This document shows positions 55,879 to 62,883 of a stretch of DNA of 64,000 bases, piece after piece. The number at the start of each line of letters is the position of its first letter. The stretch's first letter is position 1. This stretch comes from JBFWVR01 sp050246635 (GTDB taxonomy: Bacteria > Acidobacteriota > Vicinamibacteria > Vicinamibacterales > UBA2999). A program made the position numbers and the translations under genes. The notes under the pieces are model-generated. The model did no database searches. It saw only the letters and a list, made by a program, of their open reading frames with translations, and was not told the origin of the DNA. The stretch is from NCBI GenBank assembly GCA_050246635.1, contig JBFWVR010000009.1, forward strand, positions 1-64,000, given 5' to 3'.

Positions 55879-56853
55879 TCATAGGCCGCCGGTGACGAAC
55901 GGCTCGATGGGCGCGGGCGTGAAGCAGAGGATGAGCATCACCAGGCCGAACACCGCCAGCCACCGGCGGCTGGCGTCGAGGGGCTCGTGCTCATCGAGCG
56001 TGGGGGGGTGCTGAGGCCCCATCACGAACAGCATCGCCACCAGCAGCAGCGTCCAGACGAGCCACGACGACGACACGAACACCGTGAGGCCGACGGCCAC
56101 GAGGATCATCACCACCGTCACCACGGTGGAGCGACGGCCGAGCACGGCGTAAGTGACGTGACCACCATCGAGCTGGCCGATGGGAAACAGGTTCAAGGCC
56201 GTCGCGAGCAGCCCGAACCAGGCGGCAAAGGCCATCGGGTGCATGTTCACGGAGTAGCCATCCGGCACGCTGCCGAACACCACCCACGACGCGAACCGGA
56301 AGAGCAGCGGCTCGCCGAGTTCGTACCCCTCGAAGCCGGTCGGCAGCGCAATCACCCGCGACAGCCACAACCCCACGAACAACGCCGGCACCGCGACCAC
56401 GAAGCCGGCAATGGGACCCGCCAACCCGATGTCGAACAGCGCGACTTTCGAGGGGATGCGCGAGCGGATACGGATGAACGCGCCGAGCGTACCCGTCAAC
56501 GGGAGGGGGGCCGGCAGGAAGAACGGGGGCGTCGCATCCACCCGGTAATGAAGGCACGCGACGTAGTGCCCCATTTCGTGGCAGCCCAGGATGGCCAGCA
56601 CCGTCAGGGAGTACCAGAGGCCGTGGGCGTAGAACGACCACGAGCTGAAGTCGAGGGTGACCTGGCTCGTGAAGTTCGCCTCGAACGACGCGTAGTGGAG
56701 GCCGCCGACCAGGGTGGTGGTGACGACGGTGAGCGCCAGCAGGAGGACGTGCAGCCATCGCCGCTCGCGGGACCGCGGCGGGATGGGTGGCGCATAGTAC
56801 GTCCCATCGTCGCCCGGCCAGGGCGGCGTCGGGATTTGGTCGAGTGCCCGCAC
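55879..56853 (-). CDS. Site-2 protease family (M50) membrane metalloprotease
   Basis: An intramembrane zinc protease of 324 aa with about six to seven helices. The zinc site HEMGH (HExxH) lies in CHEMGHYVACLHYRVDATPPFF, and the second-site motif is NLFPIGQLDGGH. The arrangement resembles the plant/bacterial S2P subgroup (EGY1-like) that lacks a PDZ domain. The GTG start at 56853 lies 3 bp after the HU stop, so the two genes share one transcript. The substrate is unknown; S2P enzymes often cleave anti-sigma factors. Confidence 0.88.
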   Translation of the reverse strand: MRALDQIPTPPWPGDDGTYYAPPIPPRSRERRWLHVLLLALTVVTTTLVGGLHYASFEANFTSQVTLDFSSWSFYAHGLWYSLTVLAILGCHEMGHYVACLHYRVDATPPFFLPAPLPLTGTLGAFIRIRSRIPSKVALFDIGLAGPIAGFVVAVPALFVGLWLSRVIALPTGFEGYELGEPLLFRFASWVVFGSVPDGYSVNMHPMAFAAWFGLLATALNLFPIGQLDGGHVTYAVLGRRSTVVTVVMILVAVGLTVFVSSSWLVWTLLLVAMLFVMGPQHPPTLDEHEPLDASRRWLAVFGLVMLILCFTPAPIEPFVTGGL

Positions 56854-56856
56854 TCC

Positions 56857-57126
56857 CTATCCGATGTTCTGGAGTTCCTTGCCCGGCTTGAAACGGATGG
56901 TCCGCCCTGGAGGAATCCTGACTTCCTTGCCCGTCCGGGGGTTGCGACCGATGCCCCGTTTGCGTGGCTTCACCTGGAACACGCCAAAGCCCCTGAGCTC
57001 GATGCGTTCGCCGCGCTGCATCGAGTGCCGCATGGCCTCGAACACCGCGTCCACCGCCAGCTCGGCCTTCACCTTCGTAATCTCGGCCACGCGCGAGACC
57101 TCGTTGACGATGTCGACCTTGATCAT
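56857..57126 (-). CDS. hup: HU family DNA-binding protein
   Basis: An 89-aa nucleoid protein that bends DNA as a dimer. MIKVDIVNEVSRVAEITKVKAE, RGFGVFQVKPRKRGIGRNPRTG (the DNA-clasping arm with the intercalating proline in RNP) and IPPGRTIRFKPGKEL are canonical. TTTAGGAG precedes the ATG at 57126, and a good sigma-70 promoter lies upstream. It is first in an operon with the M50 protease gene. Confidence 0.95.
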   Translation of the reverse strand: MIKVDIVNEVSRVAEITKVKAELAVDAVFEAMRHSMQRGERIELRGFGVFQVKPRKRGIGRNPRTGKEVRIPPGRTIRFKPGKELQNIG

Positions 57127-57155
57127 GCCAGAGGGGCTCCTAAAGCAATGCAGGC

Positions 57156-57185
57156 ATTGTAGTTAGGGCGAGGCGCGCCTGTCAA
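57156..57185 (-). promoter_or_regulatory. Promoter of hup
   Basis: A consensus TTGACA (57185-57180) and TACAAT (57161-57156) are separated by 18 bp on the minus strand, placing the start about 23 nt before the ATG. This is one of the strongest promoters visible in the window. Confidence 0.75.
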
Positions 57186-57270
57186 ACCGCAAGTGCCTCT
57201 GTTAGAACCATTTATCGGCACCTGTCCGCGGGGCCTGTAGACCACGGGCCGACAACCCCTTCAATTCCTG

Positions 57271-57276
57271 TAAGAT
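57271..57276 (+). promoter_or_regulatory. Possible -10 box of der
   Basis: TAAGAT lies 12 nt before the GTG at 57289, which would give a leader of only a few nucleotides. No -35 consensus is clear. Confidence 0.35.
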
Positions 57277-57288
57277 AGGGGCGCTGCC

Positions 57289-58719
57289 GTGACCACCAAG
57301 CGCCTGCCCTCGGTCGTGCTCGTGGGACGCCCCAACGTGGGGAAGTCCACGCTCTTCAACCGGCTCACCGGTACCCGTCGCGCGATCGTGACGGCCGTGC
57401 CCGGCACGACCCGCGATGTCATCGCGCATCCGGTGGTCTGGCGGGACCACGGCCTCGAGCTGACGGACACCGGCGGCATGTTCGGGGCCAGCGAGGACCC
57501 CTTGCACGCCCTGGTGTTCGCTCGCGGACGCCGCGCCGTGGCCGACGCCGACCTGATCGTCTTCGTGGTCGATGGCCGGGAGGGCCTCGTGCCCGGCGAC
57601 GAGGAGATTGCGGAGCACATCCGCGGCGCGGGCGTGCCGGTCCTGCTGGCCATCAACAAGATGGACGACCGGCGGGCGCGCGACGGTGCGCTGGAGCTGT
57701 ATCGGCTCGGCTTCGATCCGGTTGTCGAGGTGAGCGCGGAGCACGGCATGGGAGTTGGGGATCTGCTGGACGAGATCGTGGCCCGGCTGCCGCGGACGGC
57801 CCGGGTGCGGGCCGCGTCCGACGCCGATGCCGACGACGAGGACGCCCGGGCGGGGCGCACCGACGCGTCGGGAGCGCCCGCACCGGCGCCGGTCGAGACG
57901 GCCGTGGCCATCGTCGGCCGTCCCAACGCCGGCAAGTCCTCACTGGTCAACCGCCTGCTGCGCGAGGAGCGCATGATCGTGTCGGAGGTGCCGGGGACGA
58001 CCCGCGATGCCGTCGACACCGTGCTCATGTGGCATCGGCGGCGGTTCCGGATCGTGGACACCGCCGGGATCCGCCGGCCCGGCAAGGTGGCGAAGTCCGG
58101 CCAGGTGGAGTCGGTGAGCGTGCTGCTGGCGAAGCGCTCGATCGAGCACGCCGACGTCGTCGTGCTCGTGCTCGACGCCACGGCCGGTCCCACCGACCAG
58201 GACGGGGCCATTGCCGGCGCGGCGCACGAGGCCGGGTGCGGCATCGTGATCGTCGCCAACAAGTGGGACCAGATGAAGGTCCACGGCCAGGACGGCGCGA
58301 AGAACTTCGACGAGCAGCTGCGCTACCACCTGAAGTTCCTCGAGTACGCTCCCATCCTGCACGTCTCGGCGTTGACGGGCGAACGCGCCCCGAAGGTGCT
58401 CGAGACGATCGACAAGGTTGCCGAGGCGCGGCGTCGCCGTGTCTCGACCGGTGAGCTGAATCGTTTCATCGACCGCATCACGGCCGCCCATCCGCCCGTG
58501 AGCCCCGGCCGCCGCCACGTCCGCGTGCTGTATGCCGCCCAGACCGGGGTGGCGCCGCCGACCTTCGTGCTGTTCACGAACGTCGCGACCGAACTCCATT
58601 TCTCCTATGAACGGTTCCTCGTGAACCAGCTTCGCGAGGAGTACGGCTTCGGCGGCACCCCCATCCGGATCTCGGTGCGGAAACGCGCGCGCGAGCGTTC
58701 CGGACCCCGAAAGCGGTAG
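57289..58719 (+). CDS. der: Ribosome biogenesis GTPase Der (EngA)
   Basis: A double-domain GTPase (476 aa) needed for 50S subunit assembly. The first G domain has GRPNVGKST (about 12-20) and the second GRPNAGKSS (about 209-217), each followed by a DT-A/G-G motif and NK-D; the KH-like domain forms the last 100 residues. The linker between the G domains carries an extra acidic and Ala-rich stretch (about 180-200). The GTG start is very close to a -10 box. Confidence 0.95.
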   Translation: MTTKRLPSVVLVGRPNVGKSTLFNRLTGTRRAIVTAVPGTTRDVIAHPVVWRDHGLELTDTGGMFGASEDPLHALVFARGRRAVADADLIVFVVDGREGLVPGDEEIAEHIRGAGVPVLLAINKMDDRRARDGALELYRLGFDPVVEVSAEHGMGVGDLLDEIVARLPRTARVRAASDADADDEDARAGRTDASGAPAPAPVETAVAIVGRPNAGKSSLVNRLLREERMIVSEVPGTTRDAVDTVLMWHRRRFRIVDTAGIRRPGKVAKSGQVESVSVLLAKRSIEHADVVVLVLDATAGPTDQDGAIAGAAHEAGCGIVIVANKWDQMKVHGQDGAKNFDEQLRYHLKFLEYAPILHVSALTGERAPKVLETIDKVAEARRRRVSTGELNRFIDRITAAHPPVSPGRRHVRVLYAAQTGVAPPTFVLFTNVATELHFSYERFLVNQLREEYGFGGTPIRISVRKRARERSGPRKR

Positions 58720-58731
58720 AAATGGCCGTGC

Positions 58732-58767
58732 TATACTCGACACCGCCCTCCGACGGGCCGAGGGCGG
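58732..58767 (+). promoter_or_regulatory. Promoter and leader hairpin of the MerR-like gene
   Basis: TATACT (58732-58737) is followed by a perfect 8-bp hairpin, CCGCCCTC (58743-58750) with GAGGGCGG (58760-58767), at the expected 5' end of the transcript. The ATG lies at 58790. The hairpin may protect the 5' end or be recognised by a regulator. Confidence 0.45.
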
Positions 58768-58789
58768 ACGCCTCGACGGGACCGAGCTG

Positions 58790-59281
58790 ATGGCAGTGCC
58801 GAAGCGCGAGCTCTTCAAGGCCGGGGACGTCTGCGAGATGGCCGGCATCCAGCCCTACGTGCTGCGCACGTGGGAAGCGGAGTTTCCGGCGCTCGGGCAG
58901 GCGGCTGCCGGCAACGGCGGACGGGTCTACCGGCGCGCGGACGTCGAGCTCGTGCTGCAGATCAAGCAGCTGGTTTTCGGCGAGGGGCTGACCTTGGCCG
59001 GCGCGCGTCGCCGGCTGGACGAAGGCGACGACGGCGAGCCGTTGCCGCCGGTCTCGCTGGCGCTCGGAGTGGCCCCCGACGAGGTCGGGGAGGACGCCCG
59101 GGTTCGGCTCCGAGAGATCCGGAGCGGACTGCAGGGCATCCTGGACCTGCTGAGCGGGGCGGCCGCACCGGAACTGCGGCTCGTGGCCCCGGAGGCCGGC
59201 GAACGTCGAACCCCCACCGGCGGGACGACGCGCAGCCGCAAGTCGGGCCGGTCGAAGGGCCAGGCCGGTACGGCGTCGTAG
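58790..59281 (+). CDS. MerR-family-like transcriptional regulator
   Basis: A 163-aa DNA-binding protein. The N-terminal winged helix matches MerR: LFKAGDVCEMAGIQPYVLRTWEAEFP (about 8-33), then GRVYRRADVELVLQIKQLVFGEGLTLAGARRRL. The usual effector or coiled-coil region is short, and the C-terminal third is a basic, Ser/Thr/Arg-rich tail. No metal-binding cysteines are present, so it is not a metal sensor of the classic kind. It lies upstream of tRNA-Pro. Confidence 0.85.
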   Translation: MAVPKRELFKAGDVCEMAGIQPYVLRTWEAEFPALGQAAAGNGGRVYRRADVELVLQIKQLVFGEGLTLAGARRRLDEGDDGEPLPPVSLALGVAPDEVGEDARVRLREIRSGLQGILDLLSGAAAPELRLVAPEAGERRTPTGGTTRSRKSGRSKGQAGTAS

Positions 59282-59307
59282 CAGCGGACGGACGGCGTCA
59301 CGGAAAT

Positions 59308-59384
59308 CGGGATGTAGCGCAGCCTGGTAGCGCGCCTGCTTGGGGTGCAGGAGGTCGTGGGTTCGAGTCCCGCCATCCCGACCA
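59308..59384 (+). tRNA. tRNA-Pro (anticodon GGG)
   Basis: A 77-nt cloverleaf: acceptor CGGGATG/CATCCCG, D-arm GCGCAGCCTGGTAGCGC, anticodon stem CCTGC/GCAGG with loop TTGGGGT (anticodon GGG at 59342-59344), T-arm GTGGGTTCGAGTCCCGC, discriminator A and an encoded CCA end. Confidence 0.96.
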
Positions 59385-59414
59385 CTTATTTCGGATATCC
59401 CTGCCATTCGGCGA

Positions 59415-59437
59415 GGCCCGGGCACGATGCCCGGGCC
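59415..59437 (+). terminator. Strong hairpin after tRNA-Pro
   Basis: GGCCCGGGCA-CGA-TGCCCGGGCC is a perfect 10-bp stem 30 bp after the tRNA and 17 bp before the next start codon. It has no T-tract, so it may process or partly stop the tRNA transcript. Confidence 0.45.
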
Positions 59438-59454
59438 GTCGTGCATTCGCGACC

Positions 59455-59847
59455 ATGAACAAGAACGGCGTCATTGCGGTCGTCATCGTCATCGGGGCGG
59501 TCGTGCTCATCGGCCTGTGGGTCATGCGGAGCGGGCAGGCGCGGCAGGCCGCCCGCCAGTTCGACTGCGCGGAGGCACCCGGCGCGCCCGCCGCGGTCGA
59601 GGCCTCGGTGCAGAGCGGCAAGGTCGCGCTGTCGTGGACGGCGCCCGAAGGTGAGGCCCCGACGTCATACGTCATCGAAGCGGGCTCGGCCCCCGGGGAG
59701 TCCAACCAGGGAACCTTCGTGACGGCGGGGTCCGCGACCTCCTTCGAGCGCGAGGCCCCGGCCGGCACCTACTACGTTCGGGTGTTCGCGCGGAATGCCT
59801 GCGGCACGAGCCCGGCAGCCAGCGAAGTCGCGGTCACCGTCCCGTAG
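59455..59847 (+). CDS. Membrane-anchored fibronectin type III-like protein
   Basis: A 130-aa protein: a short N-terminus, one membrane helix (about 5-24, VIAVVIVIGAVVLIGLWVM), a Cys/Ala-rich linker, and a single FN3-type beta sandwich (about 40-130: VQSGKVALSWTAPEGEAPTSYVIEAGS and GTYYVRVFARNACGTSPAASEV). Probably a bitopic protein with the FN3 domain outside. The ATG at 59455 is chosen because a longer frame would run through the tRNA. The 3' end overlaps the start of the next gene by about 53 bp. Confidence 0.8.
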   Translation: MNKNGVIAVVIVIGAVVLIGLWVMRSGQARQAARQFDCAEAPGAPAAVEASVQSGKVALSWTAPEGEAPTSYVIEAGSAPGESNQGTFVTAGSATSFEREAPAGTYYVRVFARNACGTSPAASEVAVTVP

Positions 59848-60907
59848 GGGGACGGTCGCCCGCCGGGTCGCCGGGATCCTCCTGGTAGGCCTGGCCCTGG
59901 CAGCGGCGATCGTGCCGCTGCCGTCGGCTTTCGTGGAGCGGGTGTACGCGGCCCGCGCCTATCCCTTCCTGCAGGCGCAGCTGACGGCGCTCTCCAATCG
60001 CGTCCCTGTCGCGCTCTTCGACGTCATCGTCATCGGCCTCGCGGGCTTGCTGGCCTCCGTCTGGCTCGTCCGCGGGCGGCAGGCCCGGCGGCAGCGCACC
60101 TGGGCACCGGTGGGCCAGGCGCTCTGGGCCACTGCGATGCTGCTGGCCGTCGTCTACCTCTGGTTCCTGGCCGCCTGGGGACTGAACTACTCGCGACCGC
60201 CGATCGAGGTGCGCCTGGGCGTGGGTCCGGCGGCGGTGAGCGCCGCGGCGGTGCGGGAACTGGCCGTACGGTCGGTCCGGGAAGTGAACGCCCGCTATGC
60301 GGGCGCGCACGCGCATGGCTTCCAGGCGATGGGCACGCGGCCGTCGCCGCTCGTCGCGGCCTTTCACGAAATCGGCGCGCGGCTCGGACGTCCCCGGCCG
60401 ACCGTGCCGGCGGTGCCGAAGACCACCATCTTCACCCCGTTCTTCCGGGCGTCCGGCACCGACGGCATGCTCGCGCCCTTCGCCCTCGAGACACTGGTCA
60501 ACCCCGACCTGACCGGCCCGGAGCGCGCCTTCCTGGTGGCCCACGAATGGGCCCACCTGGCCGGTTTCGCGCCGGAGGCCGACGCCAGCTTCGTCGGCGT
60601 GCTGGCGACGCTGCGCGCCGACGCGGCCTCGCAGTACAGCGGATGGCTGTTCCTCGTGGGCGAGACGTCCCGGCAGGTGCCGCCCGACGATGCGGCGACC
60701 ATCTACGGGGAACTGGCCGAGGGCCCACGCCAGGACCTTGCGGCCATCCGCGCCCGCCTCATGCGCCGCGTGGCCGTCGTGGAGCGCGCGAGCTGGCAGG
60801 CCTACGACCAGTACCTCAAGTCCCAGGGCGTGGCCGAAGGCGTGCAGAGCTACAGCCGGGTGATCCAGCTCCTGCTCGGCACGGGCGCGGCCGCGGGCCT
60901 CTTCTAG
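59795..60907 (+). CDS. DUF3810-like membrane protein with HExxH motif
   Basis: A 370-aa protein with three N-terminal hydrophobic helices (about 24-45, 73-92, 110-130) and a C-terminal domain containing HEWAHLAGF (zinc-binding HExxH) and a downstream SYSRVIQLL region, as in DUF3810. This suggests a membrane-bound metallopeptidase, though the activity has not been shown for the family to my knowledge. No start codon is available close to the first helix, so the ATG at 59795 inside the preceding gene is used; the basic leader it adds (about 22 residues) may be genuine cytoplasmic sequence. Confidence 0.75.
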   Translation: MPAARARQPAKSRSPSRRGTVARRVAGILLVGLALAAAIVPLPSAFVERVYAARAYPFLQAQLTALSNRVPVALFDVIVIGLAGLLASVWLVRGRQARRQRTWAPVGQALWATAMLLAVVYLWFLAAWGLNYSRPPIEVRLGVGPAAVSAAAVRELAVRSVREVNARYAGAHAHGFQAMGTRPSPLVAAFHEIGARLGRPRPTVPAVPKTTIFTPFFRASGTDGMLAPFALETLVNPDLTGPERAFLVAHEWAHLAGFAPEADASFVGVLATLRADAASQYSGWLFLVGETSRQVPPDDAATIYGELAEGPRQDLAAIRARLMRRVAVVERASWQAYDQYLKSQGVAEGVQSYSRVIQLLLGTGAAAGLF

Positions 60908-61116
60908 GCCGCGCGCTGTGCGCGCGTTGGGCCGCCTCTCGTTCCACTCGAGGCGTGAGGCCTCGCGGCCTATCGGCGCTCGCGGGTCGCGCGCGTCGCG
61001 CGCGTGAAGGCGGCGGTTACACCGACCGGTGGCGAAGCTCTACGCCTCGAGCAGAGCGAGAGGCGGCCCACGCCGGAGCGAAGCGAAGGCGCCCAACGCG
61101 CGCGGAGCGCGCGGCC
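60907..61116. repeat. Large nested palindrome upstream of the Sua5-type gene
   Basis: Three paired blocks are nested: GGCCGCGCGC (60907-60916) with GCGCGCGGCC (61107-61116); CGCGCGTTGGG (60921-60931) with CCCAACGCGCG (61092-61102); and GGGCCGCCTCTCG (60929-60941) with CGAGAGGCGGCCC (61057-61069). The left arm touches the stop codon of the DUF3810-like gene. The 244-bp space holds no credible gene. Confidence 0.75.
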
Positions 61117-61139
61117 CCTTGTCGTCGTCCCCCCCGGCC

Positions 61140-61145
61140 TACAAT
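61140..61145 (+). promoter_or_regulatory. -10 box, leaderless start of the Sua5-type gene
   Basis: TACAAT lies 6 nt before the GTG at 61152, 23 bp after the large palindrome. There is no ribosome-binding site. Confidence 0.5.
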
Positions 61146-61151
61146 GGGTCC

Positions 61152-62228
61152 GTGCAGACGACCGTGCTGGAGGTGGATCCGGACGCACCAGCTGCGGCCG
61201 CCATCGAGGCGGCGGCGGCGGTGCTGCGGCGGGGTGGGCTCGTGGCGCTGCCGACCGAGACGGTGTACGGCCTCGGGGCGAACGCGCTCGACCGCGATGC
61301 CGTGGGGCGGATATTCGCCGCGAAGGAGCGGCCGGCGACGGATCCGCTCATCGTGCACGTGGCCGACGTCTCGCAGGTCTCCACGGTCGCGCGCGAGATG
61401 TCTGCGGTCGCGCGGGCGTTGGCCGAGCGCTTCTGGCCAGGCCCATTGACACTCATCCTGCCGAAACAGGCCGCTGTCCCCGGCGAGGTGACTGCCGGGC
61501 TCGACACGGTGGCCGTGCGCGTGCCGGCGCACCCGGTGATGCGCGCGGTGCTGGCCGCCTGCGGCTGTCCCATTGCCGCGCCGAGCGCCAACCGCTTCTC
61601 GCGACCGAGCCCGACCCGGGCCGCGCACGTGCGGACCGATCTCGACGGGCGGGTCGACCTGATTCTCGACGCCGGGCCGACGCCGGTCGGCGTGGAATCG
61701 ACGATCGTCGACCTGACGGCGTCGCCGGCCCTCGTGCGCCGCCCCGGTGGCGTCCCGGTCGAGGCCCTGCGTGAGGTCCTGGCCGACATCGCGGTGGCCA
61801 CGCCGGCGGAAGCCGACGTCTCGGTGGGGCAGGTGGCGCCGGGACAGCTGCTCAAGCACTACGCGCCGGCCGCGCCGCTGACGTTGTACCAGGGGGCGCG
61901 TGACGCGGTCATCCGGCGGGTGGCCGCCGACGCGCGCACGCACGCGGCGGCCGGCGAACGCGTGGCCATCCTCGCGCCCGAGGAAGACCTGATCGAGCTG
62001 GCGCCGCTGATCGCCGCGCAGGCCGCGGGCGGGCATGTGATCACGCAGCCCGTCGGCGCCCGGCGCGACCAGGCGCGCGCGGCCCGTGAGCTGTTCGACG
62101 CCGTGCGGACCGTCGACCTGCCACGCGTCGACCGGATCCTGGCGACGGCGCCCGACGACACCGGCCTCGGGCGGGCCATTCTCGACCGGTTGCGGCGGGC
62201 GGCCGAAGGCCGCGTGATCAGCGTTTGA
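61152..62228 (+). CDS. L-threonylcarbamoyladenylate synthase (Sua5/YwlC type)
   Basis: A 358-aa two-domain enzyme that makes threonylcarbamoyl-AMP for the t6A37 modification of ANN-decoding tRNAs. The YrdC domain (about 1-205) contains ALPTETVYGLGANALDRDAVGRIFAAKERPATDPLIVH and PSANRFSRPSPT; a C-terminal Sua5 domain (about 225-358) follows the linker APGQLLKHYAP. The GTG at 61152 is preferred because it follows the -10 box and matches family length; the longer frame runs into the palindrome. Its stop overlaps the end of ppa by 11 bp (convergent). Confidence 0.9.
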   Translation: MQTTVLEVDPDAPAAAAIEAAAAVLRRGGLVALPTETVYGLGANALDRDAVGRIFAAKERPATDPLIVHVADVSQVSTVAREMSAVARALAERFWPGPLTLILPKQAAVPGEVTAGLDTVAVRVPAHPVMRAVLAACGCPIAAPSANRFSRPSPTRAAHVRTDLDGRVDLILDAGPTPVGVESTIVDLTASPALVRRPGGVPVEALREVLADIAVATPAEADVSVGQVAPGQLLKHYAPAAPLTLYQGARDAVIRRVAADARTHAAAGERVAILAPEEDLIELAPLIAAQAAGGHVITQPVGARRDQARAARELFDAVRTVDLPRVDRILATAPDDTGLGRAILDRLRRAAEGRVISV

Positions 62229-62763
62229 GCTCGCCGCGCCGGAGCTGCCGGTACATCTCCAGGGATTCGCGGATGATGCGCACGGCGTCGCCGGTGCCCA
62301 GGAAGTTCTCCACGACGACCTGCTTGTTCTCGAGCAGCTTGTAATCCTCGAAGAAGCGCTTGATCTCACGCAGCATGTAGGCCGGCAGCTGCTCGTGGTT
62401 GGCGTAGTCGGTCACCGCCGGGTCCTTGGTGCTCACGGCGATGATCTTGTCGTCGATGCCCTTCTCGTCGCGCATGCGCATCACGCCAATCGCCCGGGCC
62501 TCGACGATGGTCAGCGGGTCCACCGGCTCCTGCCCGAGGACGAGGGCGTCGAGCGGATCCCAGTCGTCGCAGTAGGTGCGCGGGATGAAGCCGTAGTTCG
62601 CCGGGTAGTGCACGGCGCTGTGAAGCACCCGGTCGAGCCGCAGGAAGCCCGTTTCCTTGTCCAGCTCGTACTTGTTCTTGCTCCCCATGGGCACCTCGAT
62701 GACCACGGGGAAGTTCGACTCGATCAGATGATCGTCGACGTAGACGTCGTGCCACGCATGCAT
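62218..62763 (-). CDS. ppa: Inorganic pyrophosphatase (family I)
   Basis: A 181-aa soluble enzyme that hydrolyses pyrophosphate. VVIEVPMGSKNKYELDKETG, the metal-binding DDWDPLDALVLGQEPV and GVMRMRDEKGIDDKIIAV are the family signatures, all intact. The ATG at 62763 is 6 nt after TATCAT on the minus strand, giving an apparently leaderless transcript; the longer frame begins inside repeat DNA. It ends inside the last codons of the convergent Sua5-type gene. Confidence 0.93.
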   Translation of the reverse strand: MHAWHDVYVDDHLIESNFPVVIEVPMGSKNKYELDKETGFLRLDRVLHSAVHYPANYGFIPRTYCDDWDPLDALVLGQEPVDPLTIVEARAIGVMRMRDEKGIDDKIIAVSTKDPAVTDYANHEQLPAYMLREIKRFFEDYKLLENKQVVVENFLGTGDAVRIIRESLEMYRQLRRGELKR

Positions 62764-62769
62764 CTCCCG

Positions 62770-62775
62770 ATGATA
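62770..62775 (-). promoter_or_regulatory. -10 box, leaderless start of ppa
   Basis: TATCAT on the minus strand (62775-62770) is 6 nt from the ATG at 62763. The gap CGGGAG could alternatively be a very close ribosome-binding site. The AATCAAG palindrome begins 9 bp further upstream. Confidence 0.45.
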
Positions 62776-62783
62776 CCAAGCGG

Positions 62784-62877
62784 GAAGAGAGAAACCGGAA
62801 TCAAGAATCAAGAACCACGAAGGGCGACCCCGCGGGCGCGGCTCGGTTCTTGATTCCGGATTCTTGATTCTCTCTTC
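62784..62877. repeat. AATCAAG palindromic element, copy 2
   Basis: Two 33-bp arms, 62784-62816 and 62845-62877, are imperfect inverted copies that both begin GAAGAGAGAA and end AATCAAGAACC when read inward; 28 bp separate them. The right arm (minus strand) matches 30 of 31 bp of the left side of the element at 25269, 37 kb away. It fills the space between ppa and the histidine kinase gene. Confidence 0.85.
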
Positions 62878-62883
62878 GCCCGG

